A program made the position numbers and the translations under genes. A DNA stretch of 64,000 bases from Kineococcus xinjiangensis (GTDB lineage: Bacteria > Actinomycetota > Actinomycetes > Actinomycetales > Kineococcaceae): positions 186,001 through 250,000 of the forward strand of contig NZ_PTJD01000007.1 of NCBI RefSeq assembly GCF_002934625.1. Direction: 5' to 3'. Position 1 is the stretch's first letter; the number at the start of each line of letters is the position of its first letter. The notes under the pieces were generated by a model, which was given only the letters and a program-made list of their open reading frames with translations, searched no databases and was not told the DNA's origin. Of this stretch, positions 55,031 through 62,952 are shown one piece after another.

Positions 55031-55969
55031 TCAGCCGCGGCCGAAGCCGCGCCGGTAGCCGCTGGGGGTCGTGCCCAGCTCCTGCCGGAAGCGCGCGCGC
55101 AGGTTCGCCGCGCTGCCCAGGCCGCTGCGCCCGGCGACCTCCTCCACGCTCAGCGCCGTGCTCTCCAGCAGCTCCCGCGCCCAGGCCAGGCGCGCGCCGA
55201 GCAGCCACTGCCGCGGCGTGCTGCCCGTCTCGGCGCCGAAGCGGCGGGCGAAGGTGCGGGGGGAGACGCAGGCGTGGCGGGCCAGCGCCTCCACGGTCAG
55301 CTCCTCCGCCAGCCGCTGCAGCGCCCACTGCCGGGTGGCCTCCAGCGACGTGCCCGGCGCCCGGGCGACGGGCGCGCTGAGGTACTGCCGCTGCCCGCCC
55401 TCCCGGTGCGGGGCGGCGACGATGCTGCGGGCGACGTCGTTGGCGGCGCCCGCCCCGTGGTCGCGGCGCACGAGGTGCAGGCACAGGTCGATGCCCGCCG
55501 AGACCCCCGCCGACGTCAGCACGCGCCCCTCGTCGACGTAGAGGGCGTCCGGTTCCACCCGCACCGCCGGGTGCGCCTCGGCCAGCGCCTGCGCGTGCGC
55601 CCAGTGGGTGGTGGCCCGCCGCCCGTCCAGCAACCCCGTCGCGGCCAGCGCGAAGGCGCCCGTGCAGATGGAGACCACCCGCCCCCCGGCCTCGTGCACC
55701 GCGCGCAGCGCCGCGGGCACCTGCGCGGGCACGGGGGCGTCGGCCGGGGCGTAGCCGGGCACGATCACGGTGTCGGCGTCGCGCACGGCCTCCAGGCCCG
55801 CCGGCACCAGGAACGAGAACCCCGACGCCGAGGCCACCTCCCCGGGCCGCACCCCGCACATCGACAGCGCGTAGCCCAGCCGGGGGTAGCGGGAGAACAC
55901 CTGCGCGGGGATGCCCGCGTCCAGCGGCAGCACGCCGTCGAGGAGCAGGACCGCCACGCGATGGGGCAC
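55031..55969 (-). CDS. GlxA-family AraC-type transcriptional regulator
   Basis: The 312-residue regulator has an N-terminal DJ-1/PfpI-like domain with the nucleophile elbow SICTGAF and a C-terminal AraC helix-turn-helix pair (about 215-312). It is divergent from a stand-alone PfpI-like gene whose product resembles its own N-terminal domain (shared VSAGIDxxLHLV block). GTG 55969 follows TAGGGT by six bases. Confidence 0.93.
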   Translation of the reverse strand: MPHRVAVLLLDGVLPLDAGIPAQVFSRYPRLGYALSMCGVRPGEVASASGFSFLVPAGLEAVRDADTVIVPGYAPADAPVPAQVPAALRAVHEAGGRVVSICTGAFALAATGLLDGRRATTHWAHAQALAEAHPAVRVEPDALYVDEGRVLTSAGVSAGIDLCLHLVRRDHGAGAANDVARSIVAAPHREGGQRQYLSAPVARAPGTSLEATRQWALQRLAEELTVEALARHACVSPRTFARRFGAETGSTPRQWLLGARLAWARELLESTALSVEEVAGRSGLGSAANLRARFRQELGTTPSGYRRGFGRG

Positions 55970-55975
55970 ACTCGC

Positions 55976-55981
55976 ACCCTA
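55976..55981 (-). promoter_or_regulatory. -10 box of leaderless GlxA-type regulator
   Basis: TAGGGT on the minus strand, six bases before GTG 55969. Confidence 0.7.
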
Positions 55982-56019
55982 GTGGCAGGAAAGTTGCGCA
56001 GCGCGTCCCGACTGCCACT
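55981..56019. promoter_or_regulatory. 8-bp inverted repeat in the divergent glxA-like/pfpI gap
   Basis: AGTGGCAG (55981-55988) and CTGCCACT (56012-56019) are perfect complements 23 bases apart. The left arm abuts the regulator's -10 box. It is a candidate operator for the regulator itself. Confidence 0.55.
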
Positions 56020-56053
56020 GGTCCGGGCGGCCGGGGCCCAGCACGCTGACGCC

Positions 56054-56656
56054 ATGAGCACCGCGACCCCGCGCACCATCGGCATCGTCCTCTTCGACGA
56101 CGTGGAGGAGCTCGACGCCGTCGGCCCCTACGAGGTCCTGGCCTACTGGACCCGGCAGTTCCCCGAGGACGGCTACGCCGTGACCTGCCTCTCCCGCGAC
56201 GGGCGCCCCGTCACCGCCGCCAAGGGCTTCGTCCTCGGCGCCCACACCTCCTTCGCCGACGCCGACCGCCTCGACGTCCTCCTGCACCCCGGCGGCTCGG
56301 GCACCCGCCCCCTGCTGCGCGACCCCGACCACCTCGACCTCGTGCGCTCCTGGAGCGCCGCCGCCACCCTCACCACCAGCGTCTGCACCGGCTCCCTCGT
56401 CCTCGCCGCCGCGGGCCTGCTCAAGGGCCGGCCCGCCACCACCCACCACGGCTGCCTGGACGAGCTCGCCGCCCTCGACGACAGCATCGACGTCCGCCCG
56501 CGGCAGCGCTTCGTCGACGACGGCGACGTCATCACCTCCGCCGGGGTCTCCGCCGGCATCGACATGGCCCTGCACCTCGTCGCCCGCCTCGCCGGTCCCG
56601 AGCGCGCCCGCGCCACCCGCCACGGCATCCAGTACGACCCCGAGCCCCCCGTCTGA
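56054..56656 (+). CDS. DJ-1/PfpI family protein
   Basis: The 200-residue protein has the DJ-1/PfpI fold with the nucleophile elbow TSVCTGS (Cys near residue 113) and FDDVEELDAVGPYEV at the N-terminus. The isocyanide hydratase-like subgroup is a possibility, but the function is open. ATG 56054 has no clear ribosome site; CACGCT before it is a poor -10 box. Confidence 0.88.
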   Translation: MSTATPRTIGIVLFDDVEELDAVGPYEVLAYWTRQFPEDGYAVTCLSRDGRPVTAAKGFVLGAHTSFADADRLDVLLHPGGSGTRPLLRDPDHLDLVRSWSAAATLTTSVCTGSLVLAAAGLLKGRPATTHHGCLDELAALDDSIDVRPRQRFVDDGDVITSAGVSAGIDMALHLVARLAGPERARATRHGIQYDPEPPV

Positions 56657-56679
56657 ACCGCCCGCGCGGGCCGCGCCGG

Positions 56680-57462
56680 TCAACCGGGCCGGCGGGCCAC
56701 CGCGAACACCCGCCGGTACGGCAGCACCGTCCCGAACCCCTCCTGCGGGTACGCCACCCGCAGCAGCGCCCCGTACTCCGCGCAGAACTCCTCCTGCTCC
56801 GCCTCCTCCAGCACGCTCAGCACCGGCCGCAGCGCCGTGCCCCGCATCCACCCCAGCACCGCGTCCGGGCCCGCGAGGACGTGCAGATACGTCGTCTCCC
56901 ACACGTCCACCGCCGCCCCGGTCGCGGCCAGCACCCGCAGGTACTCCACCGGTTCCGCGCTGCCCGCCTCCGCCGGCCCGTCCAGCCGCCGCGCCCACCG
57001 CGGCGACGAGCACACCCGCCGCAGCAGCGCGTGCGTCGGCGCGGCGAAGTTCGCCGGCACCTGGACCGCCAGCTCACCCCCGGCGGCCAGCATCGACACC
57101 AGCCGCGGCAGCAGCTCCAGGTGCCCGGGGATCCACTGCAGCACCGCATTGGAGACGAGCACGTCCACCGGCGCGGCCGGCTCCCACTCGCGCGCGTCCC
57201 CCGCCACGTACTCCACCCGCTCGTGCGCGGCGTCGCGGCGGGCCCGCTCCAGCATCTCCGCGGAGCTGTCGACGCCGACGACCCGGGCGCCCGGCCAGCG
57301 CCGTGCCAGCACCACCGTCAGGTTGCCCGCCCCGCAGCCCAGGTCCACCACGGCGCCCGGCCGCTCCGCCGCCACCCGCGCCAGCAGGTCGGCGAACGGG
57401 CGGGACCGCTCCCCGGCGTGGCGCAGGTACACCTCCGGGTCCCAGCGCGTTCCCTCCGTCAC
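56680..57462 (-). CDS. Trans-aconitate methyltransferase-like SAM methyltransferase
   Basis: The 260-residue methyltransferase has VVDLGCGAGNLTVVLA near residue 40 and the Tam-type block SNAVLQWIPGH, followed by GGELAVQVPANF. The Tam enzyme methylates trans-aconitate in the cytoplasm. GTG 57462 overlaps the DUF4037 stop codon by four bases, so both lie in one operon. Confidence 0.88.
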   Translation of the reverse strand: MTEGTRWDPEVYLRHAGERSRPFADLLARVAAERPGAVVDLGCGAGNLTVVLARRWPGARVVGVDSSAEMLERARRDAAHERVEYVAGDAREWEPAAPVDVLVSNAVLQWIPGHLELLPRLVSMLAAGGELAVQVPANFAAPTHALLRRVCSSPRWARRLDGPAEAGSAEPVEYLRVLAATGAAVDVWETTYLHVLAGPDAVLGWMRGTALRPVLSVLEEAEQEEFCAEYGALLRVAYPQEGFGTVLPYRRVFAVARRPG

Positions 57463-58583
57463 GGTCCCACCCCTTCCACCGCAGCCTCGACCCCAACCCC
57501 GTCCCGTGCCCGCTCGTCGGCCCCGTCGCGGTACAGCGCGCGCAGCCGCAGGCAGGCGGCGGGGGAGCCGAACAGGTCCGTGCTGTCGGCCACCTGGTCC
57601 ACCGAGCCCAGCAGCGGCAGGGCCCGCAGCGCCGGCTCCGTCACCGCCTCCCGGCACGCGGCGGCGAAGCGGTCGGCGTCCAGCACCCGCGCCGGGCGCT
57701 CGTGGAAGCCGCGCACCCGCGGATCCAGCTCCTCCGCGAGGCTCGTCGCGTTCTGCCGCCGCGCCAGCGCCTCGTACGCCGCGCAGAGGGCCTCCTCCCG
57801 CCCGCCCGCGTCCACCGCCCGCACCGCGCGGCGCAGGTGCCCGTCGAGGCCGTCGGCGTGCTCCAGCCGACCGAACGCCGTGCCCAGCCACTTGAAGTAC
57901 GGCGCGTACCGCCCGGCCAGCAGCAGCGCCAGCCGCATCGCCTCGCGCACCAGCCGCGCCGCCACCACCGCCGACCCCAGCTCGTCGCCCACCTCCGCGG
58001 TGCGCTGCACGAACGGCTCCTCCTGCGCCAGCCGCCGCCACTGGCACGCCAGCAACCAGCGGTGCACGTCGTCGGGGAACCACGCCAGCGCCGCGCGGGC
58101 CCGCGCCACCTCCCCGCCCGGGTCCGCGAACACCGCCCCCGCCACCACCTCCAGGAGCCGCTGCTGCGGAACCAGCAACCAGTCCCGCCACGACATCGCC
58201 TGCGGATCGGCGAACCCGATCTGCCGCTCCAGCCACCCCGGCCACGTCGTCACCTCGACCTGCGAGCGGGGCCGCATTCCGTCCCACCCGAAGCGCACCT
58301 CCCGGCCGCGGTAGCGCTGCGGCAACCCCGCCTCCACCAGGGCGGCGGCACGCTCGACGTCACCGGCGGCGACGAACACCTGCAGCCGCGGCCCCCAGCC
58401 GTGGTCGGTGGAACGCGGCGTGTCGTAGCCCAGCACGTCCGAGCCCCACCCCAGCAGGGCGCTCGCGTGCGGCACGTCCGCGAGCAGGGGGGAGACGACC
58501 TCGCGCGCGAACCCGGCGGCCAGCTCCAGCCCGGGCGTGAACGGCTGCCCCGGGGCTCGGGACGTCGGCGTCGGCTCCTGCAC
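57459..58583 (-). CDS. DUF4037 protein (nucleotidyltransferase-like)
   Basis: The 374-residue protein has an N-terminal nucleotidyltransferase-like segment (LLGWGSDVLGYDTPRSTDHG, about 44-63) followed by the all-helical DUF4037 part with QIGFADPQAMSWRDWLLVP and GRYAPYFKWLG. Members are thought to be minimal nucleotidyltransferases of unknown target. GTG 58583 is chosen because TAGCGT sits seven bases upstream. Confidence 0.85.
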   Translation of the reverse strand: MQEPTPTSRAPGQPFTPGLELAAGFAREVVSPLLADVPHASALLGWGSDVLGYDTPRSTDHGWGPRLQVFVAAGDVERAAALVEAGLPQRYRGREVRFGWDGMRPRSQVEVTTWPGWLERQIGFADPQAMSWRDWLLVPQQRLLEVVAGAVFADPGGEVARARAALAWFPDDVHRWLLACQWRRLAQEEPFVQRTAEVGDELGSAVVAARLVREAMRLALLLAGRYAPYFKWLGTAFGRLEHADGLDGHLRRAVRAVDAGGREEALCAAYEALARRQNATSLAEELDPRVRGFHERPARVLDADRFAAACREAVTEPALRALPLLGSVDQVADSTDLFGSPAACLRLRALYRDGADERARDGVGVEAAVEGVGP

Positions 58584-58590
58584 CCGCCCG

Positions 58591-58596
58591 ACGCTA
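58591..58596 (-). promoter_or_regulatory. -10 box of leaderless DUF4037 gene
   Basis: TAGCGT on the minus strand, seven bases before GTG 58583. Confidence 0.65.
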
Positions 58597-58694
58597 CCGG
58601 CCGGCGCCGCTGCGGCCGGGCTGCTCACCCGCCGGGTGCCACCGGCCCCCACGTCGTTGCCGGCCGCGCATGCCCGGAGGACGCCGGCAGCATC

Positions 58695-59189
58695 GGGCTG
58701 GGGCTCGCCGGAGCGGTGCTGGCGCCACGGCTGGCCGCTCCCGGTGCCTGCGGACGCGGCGGCACCCCGAGCGCGCTGGTGCGCCTGACGGCGCTGGACC
58801 TGTGGGGCGGCGCGTGGTGCAACAACACCCCCGCGGCGGCGCGCTGGTACCACCGCCTGTGGCAGGGAGCGCGCCGGCGTCTGCTCTTCTGCGCCGCGCA
58901 CCTGCACCCTTTCGCCGTCGCCTGGCTCGACGGTGAGCGGGCTGGGCGGCTGCGGTGGACTCGCGCCTGCGTCCAGTACGGCTACCTGCTGCTGGCGGCC
59001 ACGGCGATCGAGGGCGCTCCCGGCCCGCGCTCCCGCCGGGTCCTCGGTGTGTCGGCGACGGCGGGCGGGTGGTGCCCGACCGGGCGCTGGGCCCGTCGCC
59101 GAGCGCGCCGTGGTTCGCGCCGGGCTGCTTCACCAAGCTGCTCGCCGGTCATGCAGCGGGCGCGGCACAGCTCCCGGTCGATCCCCTGA
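58695..59189 (+). pseudogene. Decayed gene for a conserved hypothetical membrane protein
   Basis: Frame 3 reads protein-like sequence (LVRLTALDLWGGAWCNNTPA, CAAHLHPFAVAWLDG, YGYLLLAATAIEGAPG) with no start codon. Near 59067-59076 the sense moves to frame 2 (DRALGPSPSAPWFAP, TKLLAGHAAGAA), which fits a one-base indel. The other frames are low-quality. It looks like a remnant of a membrane protein; the family is not known to me. Bases 58597-58694 and 59190-59270 hold nothing else. Confidence 0.6.
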
Positions 59190-59270
59190 GGCGAGGAGCG
59201 GAGGTGCTGCCCCGTGAGAGGGCCGGGGTTCGCTGCGTTCGCCGGCACTCGACCACCAGGTACCCCGGCG

Positions 59271-59340
59271 CTGCTCCCGTTCCGGGGCTGCTGACGAGTC
59301 TGGGGCTGCTCCTCTTCCGGGGCTGCTGACGGGTCTGCGG
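59271..59340. repeat. 35-bp tandem duplication
   Basis: Two adjacent 35-base units (59271-59305, 59306-59340) match at 31 positions. They lie between the pseudogene and the SGNH hydrolase gene; bases 59341-59442 show no other element. Confidence 0.85.
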
Positions 59341-59442
59341 GACACCACCACGACGTCGTCGGACCTGAGCGGGGGACCGGCCAGTGGCCCTTCACCGCGG
59401 TGCTCGGCGCAGACCGCGACCGGATCGGCTTGACTGGGGTCG

Positions 59443-60057
59443 ATGCCCCTCCACCTCGCCCTCCTCGGTGACTCCCTCGCCCACGGCACCGGCGCCACCC
59501 GCGCCACCGATGCGCTCGGACCACGCCTGGCCACCGCGCTGACCGCGGCCGGGGTGCCCGCGGAGAGCAGGGTGTTCGCCGTGCCCGGCGCGCTCAGCGA
59601 CGCCCTGGCGAGGCAGGTCACCGCCGCCGTCGCCTGGCGCCCCGGCGTGGCCCTCGTCGTGATCGGCGGCAACGACGTCAGGGGCCTGGTCCCCCCGGAG
59701 CGGGCCGCCGCAGCGCTGGCGCAGGCCGTGCGGGCGCTGCGCACCGCCGGCGCCGCGGTCGTCGTCGTCCCCGCACCCGACCTCAGCGTCGTGTCCCACG
59801 TGCCCCCCGCCCTGCAGGACCTCGTCCGGGCCGCCAGCGCCGCGATGCGGTCGGCGCAGAGCGCGGCGGCGGCCGCCGAGGGGGCCCGCATCGCCGACCC
59901 CGGCCCGCGCGCGGCCGCGGCGTTCGCCTCCGACCCGGGTCTCTTCAGCGCCGACCGCTTCCACCCGTCCAGCGCGGGGTACGCGCTGATCGCGGAGGCG
60001 GTGCTGCCGGTGGTGCGCGCCGCCGCCACCGACGTGCTGAGCCGCCGGGGGGACTGA
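59443..60057 (+). CDS. SGNH/GDSL hydrolase
   Basis: The 204-residue esterase/lipase has the block I serine in LLGDSLAHG (Ser11), the block III GGNDV and the block V DRFHPSSAGY with catalytic Asp and His. There is no signal peptide, so it probably acts inside the cell. It converges with the Nramp-like gene. Confidence 0.92.
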   Translation: MPLHLALLGDSLAHGTGATRATDALGPRLATALTAAGVPAESRVFAVPGALSDALARQVTAAVAWRPGVALVVIGGNDVRGLVPPERAAAALAQAVRALRTAGAAVVVVPAPDLSVVSHVPPALQDLVRAASAAMRSAQSAAAAAEGARIADPGPRAAAAFASDPGLFSADRFHPSSAGYALIAEAVLPVVRAAATDVLSRRGD

Positions 60058-60252
60058 ACCGCCGGCGGAGCGGAGACGGAATCTCCCCGGGCCCCTGCGA
60101 ACCCCGACCACCTGGGCGTGACCACCGTGATGGCCCTGCGGCGCCCGGCAGCGAGAGGATGCGGCCATGAGGTCGACCGGGGGAGCGCCGAGGCAGGGTG
60201 ACGACGGCCGCACCTGACCTCCCACTGATCCGGGCGTCGCCGCTGCGCTCCC

Positions 60253-60289
60253 CGCGCCGGACCGGGTTCCCGCGACCCGGTCCGGCGCG
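60253..60289. terminator. Perfect 15-bp terminator of the Nramp-like gene
   Basis: Arms 60253-60267 and 60275-60289 pair perfectly around a 7-base loop, eight bases after the stop on the minus strand. The rest of 60058-60252 shows nothing I can name. Confidence 0.85.
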
Positions 60290-60297
60290 CGCCGGGA

Positions 60298-61734
60298 TCA
60301 GCCGCCGAACAGCTTCGAGAGCTGCTGGTCGAACGTCAGCGCCGACAGGGTCCCGAAGAGCAGCACCGCCCACACCAGCATCCCCACCCGCAGCGCACCG
60401 GGGCGGATCTGGCGGGGGAGGACCTTGCGGTTGAGCAGGATGAGCAGCCCCGAGTAGATGAACATCATGAAGCCGCCCACCACGGCGGAGATGACCAGCA
60501 GCGCCAACGGCTGCGCGAAGCCCACCAGCAGCACGAGGCAGCCGAAGAGGACCAGGCCCCACACCAGCGCGAAGTACACCTTGCTCTCGGAGGTGTTGCG
60601 CAGGTAGCCGACCCGCAGCACGTCCGCGCCGAGGCGGCTGGTGTAGTCCACGATGCCCAGCGCCGCGGCGAAGAGGGAGATGACGCCGATGACCCAGAAC
60701 AGGGTGCCGAACCAGTCGCCGACGTTCTCCTTCAGCGCCTGTCCCTCGGCCTGCACGAAGGAGATGTCGCTGGCCAGGTCCGGGTTGCCGAAGACGGTGC
60801 CGTAGGCCAGCAGGGACGTGAAGAAGATGGTGACGAACGTGATGGCCACGAACGTCACCAGCTGCTCGATGTTGGCGACCTTCCACCACCGCTGCCAGCG
60901 GCTCATGTTCTCCGCGTCCGGCTCGAACACGTAGCCCGTCGTGGGCGCCGCCTCCGGCTTGCCGGTGATGGGGCTGACGATGCGGGGCACGTAGGCGCCC
61001 ATGCCGAAGCCCTTGTCCCGGATCCAGTTGCTCTGGCAGAGGTTCTGCCCGCCCCCGGCGCCCGCGAACGCCAGCGCCCCGAGCAGCAGGGCGAAGCCGA
61101 GTTCCTCGACGGGGATGCGGGCGTCGGTGACGACGGTGGAGACGTCGCCCCAGGTGCCGGAGTCGATGGCGAACGTCGCCCCGATGACGATGAGCAGCAG
61201 CACCGCCGCCACCTTGAACATCTCGATCTTCTCGAGCGCCACGTAGACCACGGGGGCCAGGGTGAGCGTGACGCCGATGAGCACCAGCATCCCGATGGCG
61301 ATGGGTGTCACGCTTCCGCCGACGAGGTAGGTCAGCAGCGTCGCCGAACTGGTCACCCAGCCGGGCCACAGGTTGGCGAAGTACGCCATGAGCGCGAACA
61401 CGAGACCCCAGTGCCGGCCCAGCCTGCTGAACCCCGTCAGCACCGTCTCACCCGTGGCGAGGGTGTAGCGCTCGATCTCCATGTTGATGAAGAACTGGGT
61501 GACCAGTCCCACGAGCGCCGCCCACACGAAGACCAGGCCGACCTGGGAGGCGATGAAGGGGTAGATGATGAACTCGCCGCTGGCCAGTCCCACGCCCGCG
61601 GCGACGATGCCGGGGCCGATGATGGGGCCGATGCGCGTCGGAGCGGGGGGCAGGTCCCGCAACTGCGGCGCTGGTAGGTGCTTGCTGGCGAAGCGTTGGG
61701 CGACGGACCCTTCTGCGTGCCCGGCTTGGGACAT
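60298..61734 (-). CDS. Nramp-like transporter with atypical metal site
   Basis: The 478-residue protein has about 11-12 transmembrane helices and the overall Nramp (SLC11) pattern. The helix 1 motif is GPGIVAAGVGLASGEF (40-55), with ASGE where canonical Nramps have DPGN. The helix 6 motif is GGQN where they have MPHN. The metal-binding Asp, Asn and Met are therefore absent. ATG 61734 has GAGGAGG upstream. It may move another ion (the Nramp-related Mg2+ transporters also have altered sites) or something else. Confidence 0.85.
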   Translation of the reverse strand: MSQAGHAEGSVAQRFASKHLPAPQLRDLPPAPTRIGPIIGPGIVAAGVGLASGEFIIYPFIASQVGLVFVWAALVGLVTQFFINMEIERYTLATGETVLTGFSRLGRHWGLVFALMAYFANLWPGWVTSSATLLTYLVGGSVTPIAIGMLVLIGVTLTLAPVVYVALEKIEMFKVAAVLLLIVIGATFAIDSGTWGDVSTVVTDARIPVEELGFALLLGALAFAGAGGGQNLCQSNWIRDKGFGMGAYVPRIVSPITGKPEAAPTTGYVFEPDAENMSRWQRWWKVANIEQLVTFVAITFVTIFFTSLLAYGTVFGNPDLASDISFVQAEGQALKENVGDWFGTLFWVIGVISLFAAALGIVDYTSRLGADVLRVGYLRNTSESKVYFALVWGLVLFGCLVLLVGFAQPLALLVISAVVGGFMMFIYSGLLILLNRKVLPRQIRPGALRVGMLVWAVLLFGTLSALTFDQQLSKLFGG

Positions 61735-61784
61735 GACGTCCTCCTCGACGTGAGACCTCCCGGCAGCGTGCGAGTGCGTTGCGC

Positions 61785-61813
61785 ACGCTACTCCGCGTCA
61801 CCGCTCGCGCCAA
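61785..61813 (-). promoter_or_regulatory. Promoter of the Nramp-like gene
   Basis: On the minus strand TTGGCG (61808-61813), 17 bases, TAGCGT (61785-61790). A start near 61778 leaves a 44-base leader with a good ribosome site. Confidence 0.7.
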
Positions 61814-61831
61814 CGAGGCGCGGACAGCGGC

Positions 61832-61862
61832 GTGCCCCCGCCGCGCAGGGCGACGGGGGCAC
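61832..61862. terminator. Terminator of the LLM gene
   Basis: GTGCCCCCG (61832-61840) and CGGGGGCAC (61854-61862) form a 9-bp stem with a 13-base loop, 20 bases after the stop on the minus strand. The Nramp-like promoter lies just beyond it. Confidence 0.75.
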
Positions 61863-61882
61863 ACCGGGGGCCCGACGGAGCC

Positions 61883-62872
61883 TCAGCGCAGCGCCGGTGC
61901 CACCTCGCGGGCGAACAGCTCGATGCCGGAGGTGTCGTAGGCGGCCTCGGCGAAGTACGTGATGGCGTACGTCATGCCGAGCCCCGCCATGTGCCGCAAG
62001 ACCTCCACGACCTGCTCGGGCGTTCCCACCGCCGGGCCGCTGCGCAGGCTCTCGACGGTCTCGGCGAGCTTGTCGGCCGGCAGGTGCGGGCGCAGCCGCT
62101 CCTCGATCCCGCGCAGCCGCTCCTCCACCTCGGCGGCGTCGCGACCGATGACCACGTTGTAGTTCGCCGAGCGCACGATGGAGTCGTAGTCCGTGCCGAG
62201 GTCGCGGCAGTGCCCGGCCAGCACCTCGCTCTTGTGCGCGAACACCTCCGGCGTGCCGTCGAAGTTGGTGTAGGAGGCGTACTTCGCGGCCGTGCGCAGC
62301 GTCTTGCGCTCCCCGCCGCCGGCGATCCACAGCGGGATGCCGCCCGGCTGCAGCGGGAGCGGCTGCACGATGGCACCGTCCACGGTGTAGTGCTTCCCGT
62401 GGACGGTGGCGGTGCCCGTCGTCCACGCCTGGCGCATCACCTCCACCCCCTCCTCCAGCGCCCGCAGCCGCTCGCCGGCGGAGGGGAACCCGTAGCCGTA
62501 GGCGCGCCACTCGTGCTCGTACCAGCCGGCCCCGATGCCCATCTCGGTGCGGCCGCCGGAGACGACGTCGACGGTGGCGGCGACCTTGGCCAGGTAGGCG
62601 GGGTTGCGGTACGCCATGCACGTGCACATCTGACCCAGCCGCACCCGGGAGGTGCTGGCGGCGAACGCGGCCATCAGCGTCCACGCCTCGTGGGTGGCCT
62701 GGTCGGTGGGCACGGGGACGGTGTGGAAGTGGTCGTAGACCCAGATCGACTCCCACACGGGGTCCTCGTCGGCGAGCCGGGCCAGGGACGACATCACCTC
62801 CCACTGCCGCTGCGGTGCGATGCCGACGAGGTCGTGACGCCAGCCCTGGGGGACGAACAAGCCGAAGCGCAT
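61883..62872 (-). CDS. LLM class F420-dependent oxidoreductase
   Basis: The 329-residue protein has the luciferase-like monooxygenase barrel with WVYDHFH, LGQMCTCMAYRNP, GGRTEMGIGAGWYEHEW and LWIAGGGERKTL, which bind the deazaflavin/flavin. Actinobacterial members commonly use coenzyme F420. The substrate is unknown. ATG 62872 follows TAGGGT by six bases. The gene reads toward the Nramp-like gene on the same strand. Confidence 0.92.
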   Translation of the reverse strand: MRFGLFVPQGWRHDLVGIAPQRQWEVMSSLARLADEDPVWESIWVYDHFHTVPVPTDQATHEAWTLMAAFAASTSRVRLGQMCTCMAYRNPAYLAKVAATVDVVSGGRTEMGIGAGWYEHEWRAYGYGFPSAGERLRALEEGVEVMRQAWTTGTATVHGKHYTVDGAIVQPLPLQPGGIPLWIAGGGERKTLRTAAKYASYTNFDGTPEVFAHKSEVLAGHCRDLGTDYDSIVRSANYNVVIGRDAAEVEERLRGIEERLRPHLPADKLAETVESLRSGPAVGTPEQVVEVLRHMAGLGMTYAITYFAEAAYDTSGIELFAREVAPALR

Positions 62873-62878
62873 GGCCCG

Positions 62879-62884
62879 ACCCTA
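62879..62884 (-). promoter_or_regulatory. -10 box of leaderless LLM gene
   Basis: TAGGGT on the minus strand, six bases before ATG 62872. Confidence 0.7.
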
Positions 62885-62952
62885 GGACCGGCCCGGGTGG
62901 GGGACCAGTGCTGAGCCGCGCAGACAGCCCGCCCCGGTGCTCGCTGCGGGGG

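Noticed and set aside
58594-59136. 180-residue minus-strand frame in the gene-poor gap
   Set aside because: It is Arg/Pro/Gly-rich without ribosome site or motif, and the plus strand shows clear protein-like remnants instead.
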